A stretch of DNA of 64,000 bases from Pseudosporangium ferrugineum. GTDB lineage: Bacteria; Actinomycetota; Actinomycetes; Mycobacteriales; Micromonosporaceae. Below the pieces are notes generated by a model that worked only from the letters and a program-made list of their open reading frames with translations, had not been told where the DNA came from and did not search any database. A program made the translations under genes and the position numbers. Location: NCBI RefSeq assembly GCF_003002065.1, contig NZ_PVZG01000002.1:62001-126000 (forward strand), read 5' to 3'. Positions 11,801-19,802 of this stretch are shown here, in pieces. Position 1 is the first letter of the stretch, and each line of letters starts with the position of its first letter.

Positions 11801-12616
11801 GTGGCCGTTCCCCTGCTGTCCGTCGAGCGGGTCCGGGCCCGCCCCGGCGGGGTCCGGGTCGTCGTGGTGGACCTCCGGCCGCTGGCGGGCTCGCGGAGCC
11901 TCGCCGCGGCGCTGGCGGCCGGCGACGACCGGCTCGACCTGCGGCGGATCGACGTCGTGCGCGACCTCGCCGCCGCCGGCACCTACCTGAGCCTGCCGGA
12001 CCTGGCCTACTCGTACGCGCCCATGCTCGGCCACGTCGACGGCATCGTCGGCCACCTCGGCGCCAGCGTGCTCGCCGGCGCGATGGCCACCGCCTTCGCC
12101 GAGCCGGACGGCGTCCGCCCGCCGGTGCTCTTCGTCGATCCCGCCCGGCCGACGGTGCGCCAGGCCGTCGACGACTGCGGCGCGTTCCTGGCCCGGTTCG
12201 GTGCGCCGCCGCCCCCGCCCGGCTCGGCGTGGGGCTGCGGCGGCCAGCCCGCCCACCTGCTGATGACCTCGGCGCTGCGGGCGGCGATCGCCGGCCCGGC
12301 CGCGGACGGTCCGGAGGCCGAGGAGGCGGTGGCCCTGCTCGCCCGCTTCGGCGGCTGGCTCGGCTTCCTGCTCGCCGCGGCCGACGCGCCGGGCCTGAAC
12401 GGCAGAGGGGTGCCCGGGGCCGACCGCACGGTGGTCACCGCGTGCCCGGAACGGCCCGCCCTGCCCGGGGACGCCGCCATGCCGCTGCCGGGCGACCCGG
12501 CGGCGGCCACGCCGGGCGGCGGCGCCGGGACCGTGCCGCTGGACGACACCACGGTGCGGCAGGCCGTCGCCGCCATTTACGACCTCGTCTCCGATCGGAA
12601 GGGGGACCGGCCATGA
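11801..12616 (+). CDS. Unrecognised 271-aa protein in NRPS-PKS operon (thioesterase-like?)
   Basis: I do not recognise this protein with confidence. The GTG start is one base after the preceding stop, and the 3' end overlaps the A-domain gene as ATGA, so it is clearly part of the operon. It has a compact alpha/beta-looking profile: a VRVVVVDLRPL strand, a middle GIVGHLGASVLAGAMA segment recalling the nucleophile elbow and helix of alpha/beta-hydrolase thioesterases, then PVLFVDPARP. The expected GxSxG serine is not there (GHLGA), so it is either an inactive relative or another fold. No signal peptide or clear membrane helix. A role in chain release or in scaffolding would fill a gap in the cluster; that is speculation. 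Confidence 0.6.
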   Translation: MAVPLLSVERVRARPGGVRVVVVDLRPLAGSRSLAAALAAGDDRLDLRRIDVVRDLAAAGTYLSLPDLAYSYAPMLGHVDGIVGHLGASVLAGAMATAFAEPDGVRPPVLFVDPARPTVRQAVDDCGAFLARFGAPPPPPGSAWGCGGQPAHLLMTSALRAAIAGPAADGPEAEEAVALLARFGGWLGFLLAAADAPGLNGRGVPGADRTVVTACPERPALPGDAAMPLPGDPAAATPGGGAGTVPLDDTTVRQAVAAIYDLVSDRKGDRP

Positions 12617-14184
12617 CGGCCCGGGTTCTCGGCTTCAATCCCGCACCCGTCGCGTTCCCGGACACGCCGGTGCCCGAGATCATCCGCGCGCAGGCGGGGC
12701 GTACGCCGGACCGCGTCGCGCTGAGCGACGGCACCCGGCAGCTCACCTATCGCGAGGTGATGGACGAGGCCGCGCTGCTGGCCGGCCGGTTGCAGGCCGC
12801 CGGGATCGGGGCCGGCTCGGTCGTCGGGCTGTGCGCCGAGCGGAGCGCCGACATGGTCGTCGCGGTGGTCGGCATCCTGCTCGCCGGCGGCGCCTACCTG
12901 CCGCTGGACCCGTCGCACCCGCGGTCGCGGCGGGAGCTGATGCTGCGTACGGCCGGAGCCCGCGCCGTCCTGGTGAGCGACGCGTGCCGCCCGGCCTTCG
13001 ACGGCGAGCCGGCGCTGTTCGACCTCACGGGCGCCCCCGTGGGCGGGCCGCCGGTGGGAGCGGCGCTGGACTGGCGCGGGCACCGTTTCGCGGAGGACCT
13101 CGCCGACGGGCTCGCGTACGTCATCTTCACCTCGGGGTCGACCGGCCGCCCCAAGGGTGTCGAGATGACCCACCGCAGCCTCACCAACCGGCTCGCGTGG
13201 ATGCAGGCGGAGTACGCGCTGACCGCCGCTGACGTGGTGCTGCAGAAGACGCCGTACACCTTCGACGTGTCGGTCTGGGAACTGCTCTGGCCCCTGATGT
13301 ACGGCGCGCGCCTGGCCGTGGCCGCCCCGGAGGCGCACCGCGACCCGCTGGCCCTGATCGAGGTCGTCCGGCGGGAACGGGTGACGGTGATCCACTTCGT
13401 ACCGTCGATGCTCGCACTGTTCGTCGGCGAACCGGGGTTCGAGGAGTGCACCGGCCTGCGGCTCGTCATCTGCAGCGGCGAGGCCCTGCCGCCGAAGACC
13501 GTCAACGCGCTCACCGCGGCCCTGCCCGCCGAGGTGCACAACCTCTACGGCCCCACGGAGGCCGCGATCGACGTCACCGCGTGGCGCTGCCGGCGGCCGG
13601 AGCCCGGCACCGGCGTGCCGATCGGGCGGCCGATCAGCAACGTGGCGGTCCACCTGCTGGACGACGAGCGCCGGCTCGTGCCGGTCGGCGCGGTGGGTGA
13701 GCTGTACCTGAGCGGGAACTGCCTGGCCCGGGGGTACAGCGGCGCGCCCGGGCTGACCGCGGAACGGTTCGTCGGGATCGAGGTGGGCGGCCGGCGTGTC
13801 CGCGCGTACCGGACCGGGGATCTGGCGCGCTGGGACGAGGACGGCTGCCTGCACTACCTCGGGCGTGCCGACGACCAGGTCAAGATCCGCGGCCAGCGGG
13901 TGGAGCTCGGCGAGATCGGGGCGGTGCTCGGGGACCACCCCCTGGTGCGCCACGCCGTCGTCGTCCTCCGCGGCGACCCGGCGGCCCTCGTCGGGTACGT
14001 CGTGCCGGCGGCAGGCGAGCCGATCGACGAGCGCGAGTTGCGCTCCTACCTGCGCGAACACCTCCCCGAGCACATGGTGCCGGCGCGGTACGTGTCGCTG
14101 GGGCAGCTGCCCACCACCGCCAACGGCAAGGTCGACCGCGCGGCGCTGCCGGAGCCGCCGCCGCGCCGCCGCACCCGGCGGTGA
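12613..14184 (+). CDS. Free-standing NRPS adenylation domain, serine-like code
   Basis: 523-aa amino-acid-activating enzyme with no carrier domain. Motifs A3 (FTSGSTGRPKG, ~171-181), A4 (FDVSVWEL), A5 (NLYGPTE), A7 (YRTGDL), A8 (GRADDQVKIRGQRVE) and A10 (NGKVDR) are intact. By hand alignment to GrsA the specificity residues read D-V-W-H-I-S-L-I-D-K, nine of ten identical to the serine code DVWHLSLIDK. It should form seryl-AMP and charge separate carriers, the candidates being the C-T protein, the free carrier and the N-terminal carrier of the T-C-A-T protein. Last gene of the operon; it ends 4 bp from the convergent regulator. Confidence 0.93.
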   Translation: MTARVLGFNPAPVAFPDTPVPEIIRAQAGRTPDRVALSDGTRQLTYREVMDEAALLAGRLQAAGIGAGSVVGLCAERSADMVVAVVGILLAGGAYLPLDPSHPRSRRELMLRTAGARAVLVSDACRPAFDGEPALFDLTGAPVGGPPVGAALDWRGHRFAEDLADGLAYVIFTSGSTGRPKGVEMTHRSLTNRLAWMQAEYALTAADVVLQKTPYTFDVSVWELLWPLMYGARLAVAAPEAHRDPLALIEVVRRERVTVIHFVPSMLALFVGEPGFEECTGLRLVICSGEALPPKTVNALTAALPAEVHNLYGPTEAAIDVTAWRCRRPEPGTGVPIGRPISNVAVHLLDDERRLVPVGAVGELYLSGNCLARGYSGAPGLTAERFVGIEVGGRRVRAYRTGDLARWDEDGCLHYLGRADDQVKIRGQRVELGEIGAVLGDHPLVRHAVVVLRGDPAALVGYVVPAAGEPIDERELRSYLREHLPEHMVPARYVSLGQLPTTANGKVDRAALPEPPPRRRTRR

Positions 14185-14188
14185 CCGG

Positions 14189-15850
14189 TCAGCCCGGCCG
14201 CGCGACGTCGCAGATGTCCGGGCCCGGCGGCAGCCCGAGCAGGGGAGCGGCGTGCGGCCGCCGTGGCGCGTGGCGCGGCCAGGACAGGACCGTACGCACG
14301 TCGGCGGCCGGATGGTGAAGGTCGTACCCGTCCGGGCCGGGCCGTCCGTCGCGCAGCGAGGCCGCGATGGTGGCGAGGCTGGCGCACGGGTCGGTCGCGG
14401 CCTGGGCGGCGGCGAGGGCCAGCGCCTGGGGGAGGCGCTCGCAGCGCGCGATGATCTCCTCGACGGCGTCCGGCTCGGCCGCCAGCCGCTCCGCGCCGAG
14501 GCGCCACCGCAGCAGGTCGCGGGACTCGGCGGACGACAGCAGCCCCAGCATGAGCGGGTGGGCCCCGTCGGCGGCCACGAGGTCGGTGAGCCGGACCCGG
14601 CTCGTCACGATCGCCAGGCAGCCCGGTGAGCCCGGCAGCAGCGGCCGCACCTGGGCCGCGTCGCGGGCGTCGTCCAGCAGCACCAGGATCCGCCGGCCGG
14701 CCAGCAGGCTGCGGTAGAGCCCGGTCTTCGCCGCCAGGCCGGCCGGGATGCGCTGCGGGCTCACGCCGAACGCGTCGAGGAACCCGCGGACGGCCTCCGC
14801 CGGATCCATCGCCGCTCCGCCCGGGTCGCAGCCGCGCAGGTTGACGTGGAGCTGGCCGTCGGGGAACCGGTCCGCCACCCGGTGGGCCCAGCGGACCGCG
14901 AGCGCCGTCTTGCCCACCCCGGCGGTGCCCGACACGGCGGAGATGACCGCCGTCGCCGGGTGCTCCCGGGACTCGGCGAGGACGGTGTCGAGCGCGGTCA
15001 GTTCGCGGTCGCGGCCGGCGAACCAGCGCAGCGACGCGGGGAGCTGGCGCGGGACCGGGCCCTTTACCTGCCGGGGAGCCGGTTGCGGCGCGGGTGCGGC
15101 CGCGCCGACGGTGAGCGCCGGATCCGCCATGAGGATCCGCAGGTGCAGGGTCCGCAGGGCCGGTCCGGGGTCGACGCCCACCTCCTCGGCCAGGTGCAGG
15201 CGGATCGCGTCGTAGTGCTGAAGCGCCTCGGCCTGCCGCCCGCACCCGTAGAGCGCGCGCATGAGCTGCCCGGTCAGCCGCTCGTCCAGGGGATGCGCCG
15301 CGACGGCCGCGGACAGGTCGGCCACCAGCGCGGCGTGCTGCCCCCGGTCGAGCGCGAGGTCGTTGCGATCGAGCAGAACAGCCAGCTTCTGTACGCCGAG
15401 AGCCTCCCGCACCGCGTTGATCCACGGCACGTCCAGCGTGGCGAACGCCTCTCCCCGCCACAGCGAGAGCGCCTCGTCCATCAGCGTGGCCGCGGTGGCC
15501 GTGTCCCCGGCGGTACGCGCCCCGCGCGCCAGCTCCTGGAAGCGGTGCAGGTCGACCGCCCGGGGGTCGACGGCCAGCTGGTAGCCGCCGGGCTGCCGGA
15601 CGATCCGGGCGTCGTCGGTGCCGGCCAGCACCCGCCGCAACCGGGACAGGTAGCCCGCGACCGCGTTGCGGGCGCGCTGCGGCACCCGGTTGCCCCACAC
15701 CCGGTCCACGACCTGGTCCACGGGCACCGTCTGGTTGGCGTCCACCAGCAGCGCGGCCAGCACGCACCGCTGCCGTACGTGACCGACCTCCACGACGCGG
15801 TGGTCGATGCGCACCTCGATGTCGCCGAGCACCCGGAACTCGACTGTCAC
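14189..15850 (-). CDS. SARP/AfsR-type regulator, truncated form
   Basis: 553-aa pathway-type activator. An N-terminal OmpR-like winged helix (VTVEFRVLGDIEVRID, VWGNRVPQRARNAVAGYL) is followed by a bacterial transcriptional activation domain, then an NB-ARC ATPase with Walker A GTAGVGKT and a LVLLDDA strand. AfsR proteins normally continue with a winged helix and long TPR array to about 900-1000 aa. Here the reading frame stops just after the conserved segment resembling LFRLLGLHPGPDIS (here APLLGLPPGPDIC), so the sensor half is absent. I chose GTG 15850 because GGAGGG lies a few bases upstream; an in-frame ATG at 15868 would place that site inside the gene. Probable regulator of the convergent NRPS-PKS cluster. 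Confidence 0.85.
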   Translation of the reverse strand: MTVEFRVLGDIEVRIDHRVVEVGHVRQRCVLAALLVDANQTVPVDQVVDRVWGNRVPQRARNAVAGYLSRLRRVLAGTDDARIVRQPGGYQLAVDPRAVDLHRFQELARGARTAGDTATAATLMDEALSLWRGEAFATLDVPWINAVREALGVQKLAVLLDRNDLALDRGQHAALVADLSAAVAAHPLDERLTGQLMRALYGCGRQAEALQHYDAIRLHLAEEVGVDPGPALRTLHLRILMADPALTVGAAAPAPQPAPRQVKGPVPRQLPASLRWFAGRDRELTALDTVLAESREHPATAVISAVSGTAGVGKTALAVRWAHRVADRFPDGQLHVNLRGCDPGGAAMDPAEAVRGFLDAFGVSPQRIPAGLAAKTGLYRSLLAGRRILVLLDDARDAAQVRPLLPGSPGCLAIVTSRVRLTDLVAADGAHPLMLGLLSSAESRDLLRWRLGAERLAAEPDAVEEIIARCERLPQALALAAAQAATDPCASLATIAASLRDGRPGPDGYDLHHPAADVRTVLSWPRHAPRRPHAAPLLGLPPGPDICDVARPG

Positions 15851-16338
15851 GGCCCGCTCCCTCCACATTGGATCGAGACCGCGTGGCGGTGCGCGGGCTC
15901 GAGACGATCGGCATGTGCTCCGGCCGTCATCCGTCCCCGCGACCGGCGTTTCGAAGTATGCCGCAATGGTTCCGCCCGCCGATGGCGAATGGCGTCCCGC
16001 TCCGGCCGGGCCGGCCTCCCGGAATGTGGGCGCGCGCGGCGTGGCGGCGGTGCTCCCGGCCGCCGCCCGGGCCCGGAGCGGATCATCATCGACCCAGTTC
16101 AGGTGCCATGCTCGCGGGAGCGGTGCCGTTCCGTGCCGCCGTCCGCCCGGAAGGCGCAATCGTGCCGGATGCGGACGGTAATGCCATTGCAGCGTGATGA
16201 TCCCAGATGGACCGATAGCGTCCGGATGGTCGTGGATGAACCGGCGGACCGGTCGGGTATCGGACTCTGTCGATTCTCGAACGGGAAGTATTTCGGATCT
16301 ACGCTATTCCGGGTGCCGCCGCCTATCCTGCCCTTGAT
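15851..16338. promoter_or_regulatory. Intergenic region with SARP-like heptamers and two divergent promoters
   Basis: 488 bp with no convincing gene. Two copies of TCGAGAC (15873-15879 and 15899-15905) lie just upstream of the SARP start. SARP proteins bind TCGAG-type heptamers as direct repeats, but the usual spacing is 11 or 22 bp and here it is 26 bp. The AAA-gene side becomes AT-richer after about 16170 and has -10-like TACGCT (16300-16305) and TATCCT (16324-16329). Confidence 0.4.
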
Positions 16339-17595
16339 ATGAGCGACGACATCCTGATCACCAGCCTGACCGAAGCCGTCGAGGCCCGGCCCGACGACCT
16401 GACCCTGCGCCTGCACCTCGGTGGCCTGCTCGTGGAGGCCGGCCGCGCCGTCGAGGCGGTCGCCCAGGCGGGCCTGGTCCTGGCCAGAGACCCCGGCAAC
16501 GCCGGCGCGCAGACCCTGATGCAGCGCGCCCTCGCCGCCACCGCGCCCGCCCCACAAAAGGACAAACCGGTCGAAGGGCCGGAAGACGTGCTCGCCGCGT
16601 ACGAGGAGGAGCTGTCGCCCGTCCTGCCGCCACGCTTCGCGCCGTCCGAGGAGGGCGGCGGCCCGCTGCCGGCGGACGGCCCGCCCGAGCCCGCGCGCGG
16701 CGGCGGCGACCGCAAGTTCGATGTCGAGCGCTCGACCGTGCGGCTCGCCGACGTCGGCGGCATGAAGGCCGTCAAGGAGCGCCTCGAGCTCGCCTTCCTG
16801 GGCCCCATGCGCAACCCCGAGCTGCGGAAACTGTACGGCAAGAGCCTCCGCGGCGGCCTCATGCTCTACGGACCCCCGGGCTGCGGCAAGACGTTCATCG
16901 CCCGGGCGGTGGCGGGCGAGATGGGTGCCCGGTTCATGTCGCTGTCGATCGTCGACGTGCTCGACATGTGGATGGGCAACTCCGAGCGCAACCTGCACGA
17001 GCTGTTCCAGACCGCCCGCCGCAACGCGCCCTGCGTGCTGTTCCTCGACGAGATCGACGCGCTCGGCCAGAAGCGGTCGCAGATGTCCTCCAGCTCGATG
17101 CGTACGGTCGCGAATCAGCTGCTCGCGGAGCTCGACGGGGTCGACACGGACAACGAGGGGGTGTTCGTGCTCGCCGCGACGAACACGCCCTGGCAGGTGG
17201 ACCCGGCCCTGCGCCGCCCCGGGCGCCTCGACCGGATGGTGCTGGTGCTGCCGCCCGACGCCGAGGCGCGACAGGCGATCCTCGAGCTCAACCTGCGCGA
17301 CCGCCCGATCGCCGGCATCGACCTGCCGAAACTCGTCGCCGCGACCGAGGATTTCTCCGGCGCCGACCTGACCCACCTGTGCGAGTCCGCGGCCGAGTAC
17401 GCGATGGCCGACTCGATGCGCACCGGCACGATCCGGATGATCGAGCAGCGGGACTTCGTCCGGGCGCTGAACGAGCTGCGGCCCTCCACCGGCCCGTGGT
17501 TCGCCACCGCCCGCAACGTGGCCATGTTCGCCAACGAGGGTGGCGCCTACGACGATCTCACGGCGTACCTGAAGAAGCGGAAGCTGCTCCGATGA
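16339..17595 (+). CDS. TPR-AAA+ ATPase (Cdc48/FtsH-like AAA module)
   Basis: 418-aa ATPase. An N-terminal helical TPR-like pair (about 5-70) is joined by an acidic Pro-rich linker to a classical AAA module (about 130-390), with Walker A GPPGCGKT, Walker B VLFLDEIDAL, sensor/SRH region AATNTPWQVDPALRRPGRLDR and a helical lid. No protease domain is fused. The ATG has no ribosome site and -10-like TATCCT lies 9 nt before it, so the mRNA may be leaderless. It overlaps the next gene as ATGA. The paired gene is a TPR membrane protein, so the ATPase probably acts at the membrane on a substrate presented by TPRs; the substrate is unknown. Confidence 0.85.
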   Translation: MSDDILITSLTEAVEARPDDLTLRLHLGGLLVEAGRAVEAVAQAGLVLARDPGNAGAQTLMQRALAATAPAPQKDKPVEGPEDVLAAYEEELSPVLPPRFAPSEEGGGPLPADGPPEPARGGGDRKFDVERSTVRLADVGGMKAVKERLELAFLGPMRNPELRKLYGKSLRGGLMLYGPPGCGKTFIARAVAGEMGARFMSLSIVDVLDMWMGNSERNLHELFQTARRNAPCVLFLDEIDALGQKRSQMSSSSMRTVANQLLAELDGVDTDNEGVFVLAATNTPWQVDPALRRPGRLDRMVLVLPPDAEARQAILELNLRDRPIAGIDLPKLVAATEDFSGADLTHLCESAAEYAMADSMRTGTIRMIEQRDFVRALNELRPSTGPWFATARNVAMFANEGGAYDDLTAYLKKRKLLR

Positions 17596-18722
17596 CCGCG
17601 ACCACCCCGCCCGGCGAGCTGAGCGTCCGGGCGAACCACCTGCTGCAGGCCGGGCGCCCGGACGAGGGCGCCCGCCTGGTCGAGCGGCAGCTGGCCGAGG
17701 ATCCCGACAACCTGACGGCGCTCGTGGTCCTCGCCGCCTGCCGGCAGGCGGCGGGCCGGTACGGCGAGGCGCTCGACGCGGCCGGCCGGGCCGCGACCGT
17801 GGCGCCGGAGCAGCCGGTCGCCCACCGGCAGGCCGCCGCGGCGCTGCTGATGCTCGGCCGCACGGGCGAGGCCGTCCGGGCCGCCCGGCTCGCCCGCGAC
17901 CTGGCCCCGCAGGATGCGCACGGGGAGGTGGCGCTGGTCTACGCCCTGTTGCAGGCCGGCGGCACGGCGAACATCGTGGCCGCCCTCGAGGCCGCCGGGC
18001 GGGCCCGGGAGCTCGCCCCCGAGGACCCCCTGGTCCACGTCGCGCTCGGCGACGCCCAGCGCCGGACGGCCCGGTTCGAGGCGGCCCGGACCTCGTACGA
18101 GCAGGCCCTCGCCCTGGCCCCGGACGACCCCATGGCGCTCTACTCGCTGGCGGAGATGGACGCCGGGCGCGGGCGGGCCCTGAGCGCGTCGCCGGGCCTG
18201 GCCGCGGTCCTCGGCGCCGCCCCGGCCGACGAGACCGTGGTCCGCGTCGCGACCCGCAGCGCCCGCGGCGCGTTGTGGCTGGTCACGGACGTCGCCAGCC
18301 TGCTCCTGGTGGTCGCCTCGGTGGCCGCGGGCCTGCTGCGGGCCCGGATCGACGGGCCGGCCGGCCTGGCGGTGGGCCTGCTCGCGGCCGTGGCCGGCAT
18401 CGCGGGCGCGGCGGCCTTCCTGCGGTGGCGGCTGCGGGCGCTGTCCGGGCCGACCCGCGCGCTGATCCGGCAGAACCTGCGCCGCCCGACCTTCGCCCTG
18501 GCCGTGCTGCGGCTGCTCGTGACGGCGGTGGCCGCCCTGCTGTTCGCCCTCGACCCCGACCCGGCCGGCAAGGCGGGCATCAAGGTGTTCGCGATGCCGG
18601 CGACGTCGCTGCCCTTCATCCTGCTGGTGCTCCGCGCCCGCAATTGGTTCGCCCGCGAGGTCAGCTGGTTGCTCCGCCGCGGCTGGTTCGGCATGGCACG
18701 GGGCCGCACCACCCCGTCGTGA
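17592..18722 (+). CDS. TPR-repeat integral membrane protein
   Basis: 376 aa. The first ~215 residues are tandem TPR-type helical hairpins (A..LLQAGRPDEGARL, ALAPDDPMALYSLAEMD). Four hydrophobic segments follow at about 226-249, 256-278, 296-314 and 325-345, with a basic C-terminus. There is no signal peptide, so the TPRs are probably cytosolic. Translational coupling (ATGA) to the TPR-AAA+ ATPase suggests a two-component membrane machine, with the TPR regions mediating their contact. I do not know a characterised homologue. Confidence 0.75.
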   Translation: MTATTPPGELSVRANHLLQAGRPDEGARLVERQLAEDPDNLTALVVLAACRQAAGRYGEALDAAGRAATVAPEQPVAHRQAAAALLMLGRTGEAVRAARLARDLAPQDAHGEVALVYALLQAGGTANIVAALEAAGRARELAPEDPLVHVALGDAQRRTARFEAARTSYEQALALAPDDPMALYSLAEMDAGRGRALSASPGLAAVLGAAPADETVVRVATRSARGALWLVTDVASLLLVVASVAAGLLRARIDGPAGLAVGLLAAVAGIAGAAAFLRWRLRALSGPTRALIRQNLRRPTFALAVLRLLVTAVAALLFALDPDPAGKAGIKVFAMPATSLPFILLVLRARNWFAREVSWLLRRGWFGMARGRTTPS

Positions 18723-18726
18723 CCCG

Positions 18727-18777
18727 TTGACATTGTTTGTGTTCCCAACCATCATGGAGGTGGTTGGGAACACAAAC
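18727..18777. promoter_or_regulatory. Promoter covered by perfect 17-bp inverted repeat
   Basis: TTGACA (18727-18732) is followed by GTTTGTGTTCCCAACCA (18735-18751) and its exact reverse complement at 18761-18777, separated by 9 nt. A weak -10 (CATCAT, 18750-18755) falls at the inner end of the left arm. A repressor bound to the two arms would block the promoter of the oxidoreductase gene that starts at 18798. The sequence could also form a hairpin in the leader. Confidence 0.6.
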
Positions 18778-18797
18778 TATGTCTTCCGGAGGTCATC

Positions 18798-19724
18798 ATG
18801 CACGCCGCCGTCCTCAGCACCGCCGACCGCCCGCCCGTGTACGCCGAGCACGCCGAGCCCGTCGCGGGCACGAGGGACGAGATGGTGGTGGAGGTGCTCG
18901 CGGCGGCCCTGCACCATCTCACCCGGGCGAAGGCGGCCGGGGCGCACTACAGCAGCACCGCCGCCCTGCCGCTGATCCCCGGGGTCGACGCGGTCGTGCG
19001 CGGCCCCGACGGGGAGCTGCGCTACGCGGTGCTCGACGACACCGCGTACGGCACCTTCGCCGAGCGGACCGTCATCGACGTGCGCCGCAGCGTCGTCCTG
19101 CCCCGCGACTCCGACCCGGTGCGGATCGCCGCCGCGATGAATCCGGCGATGAGCTCCTGGGTCGCGCTGCGCCGCCGGATCGACTTCGCCACCGGCCGGC
19201 GCGTCCTCGTGCTCGGCGCGACCGGCAACGCCGGGCGGATGGCCGTCCAGATCGCCCACCACTTCGGGGCCGGCCAGGTGATCGCGTGCGGCCGCGACGC
19301 CGGCCGGCTGGCCGCGCTGACCGCCGTGGGCGCCGGCGAGACCATCACCTTCGACAAGGCCGGCCTCGCCGCCGACGTCGACGTCGTCCTCGACTACGTG
19401 TGGGGAGAGCCGGCCGCCGAGGCGATGATGGCCATGCTCACCCACCGCGCCGACCGTGGCCGGCCGCTGACCTGGGTCTCGATCGGCTCCGTCGCCGGGC
19501 CGGCCGCGCCCGTGCCGTCGGTGGCCCTGCGCTCCGCCCAGCTGCGGATCGTCGGCAGCGGCATCGGGTCGGTCTCCGCGCGGGACATCCTGGCCGAGCT
19601 GCCCGCGCTGGCCGCCGCCGTCAACGACGGCACCATCGACGTGCAGGCCCGCCCGGTGCCGCTCGCAGAGGTCTCGCGGGCGTGGACCGCCGGGTCCGGT
19701 GACCGCGTCGTCTTCGTGCCCTGA
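18798..19724 (+). CDS. Quinone oxidoreductase-like MDR dehydrogenase
   Basis: 308-aa medium-chain dehydrogenase/reductase of the zinc-free quinone oxidoreductase type. The N-terminal half is GroES-like. The NADP-binding motif is VLVLGATGNAGRMAVQIA and is followed by a typical VDVVLDYVWG segment. The zinc ligands of alcohol dehydrogenases are not evident. The ATG is preceded by GGAGG. Monocistronic: an operator-like repeat lies upstream and a hairpin terminator downstream. Such genes are often induced by electrophiles under a TetR/MarR/HxlR regulator, but no regulator gene is adjacent. Confidence 0.85.
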   Translation: MHAAVLSTADRPPVYAEHAEPVAGTRDEMVVEVLAAALHHLTRAKAAGAHYSSTAALPLIPGVDAVVRGPDGELRYAVLDDTAYGTFAERTVIDVRRSVVLPRDSDPVRIAAAMNPAMSSWVALRRRIDFATGRRVLVLGATGNAGRMAVQIAHHFGAGQVIACGRDAGRLAALTAVGAGETITFDKAGLAADVDVVLDYVWGEPAAEAMMAMLTHRADRGRPLTWVSIGSVAGPAAPVPSVALRSAQLRIVGSGIGSVSARDILAELPALAAAVNDGTIDVQARPVPLAEVSRAWTAGSGDRVVFVP

Positions 19725-19746
19725 GCCGCCCGCGCAAGGGAACAGG

Positions 19747-19780
19747 CCGGGCGCCGATCCGGATGAGGATCGGGGCCCGG
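19747..19780. terminator. Bidirectional hairpin terminator
   Basis: CCGGGCGCCGATCC (19747-19760) pairs with GGATCGGGGCCCGG (19767-19780), with one mismatch and a 6-nt loop. It lies between the convergent oxidoreductase and Ig-repeat genes and can serve both. Confidence 0.6.
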
Positions 19781-19802
19781 CCCGTGCCGGCCGGTCAGTG
19801 GG

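Noticed and set aside
14189..16159. 656-aa form of the SARP regulator
   Set aside because: The first ~100 residues are Arg/Ala/Pro-rich with no family match; GTG 15850 with GGAGGG upstream is the better start.
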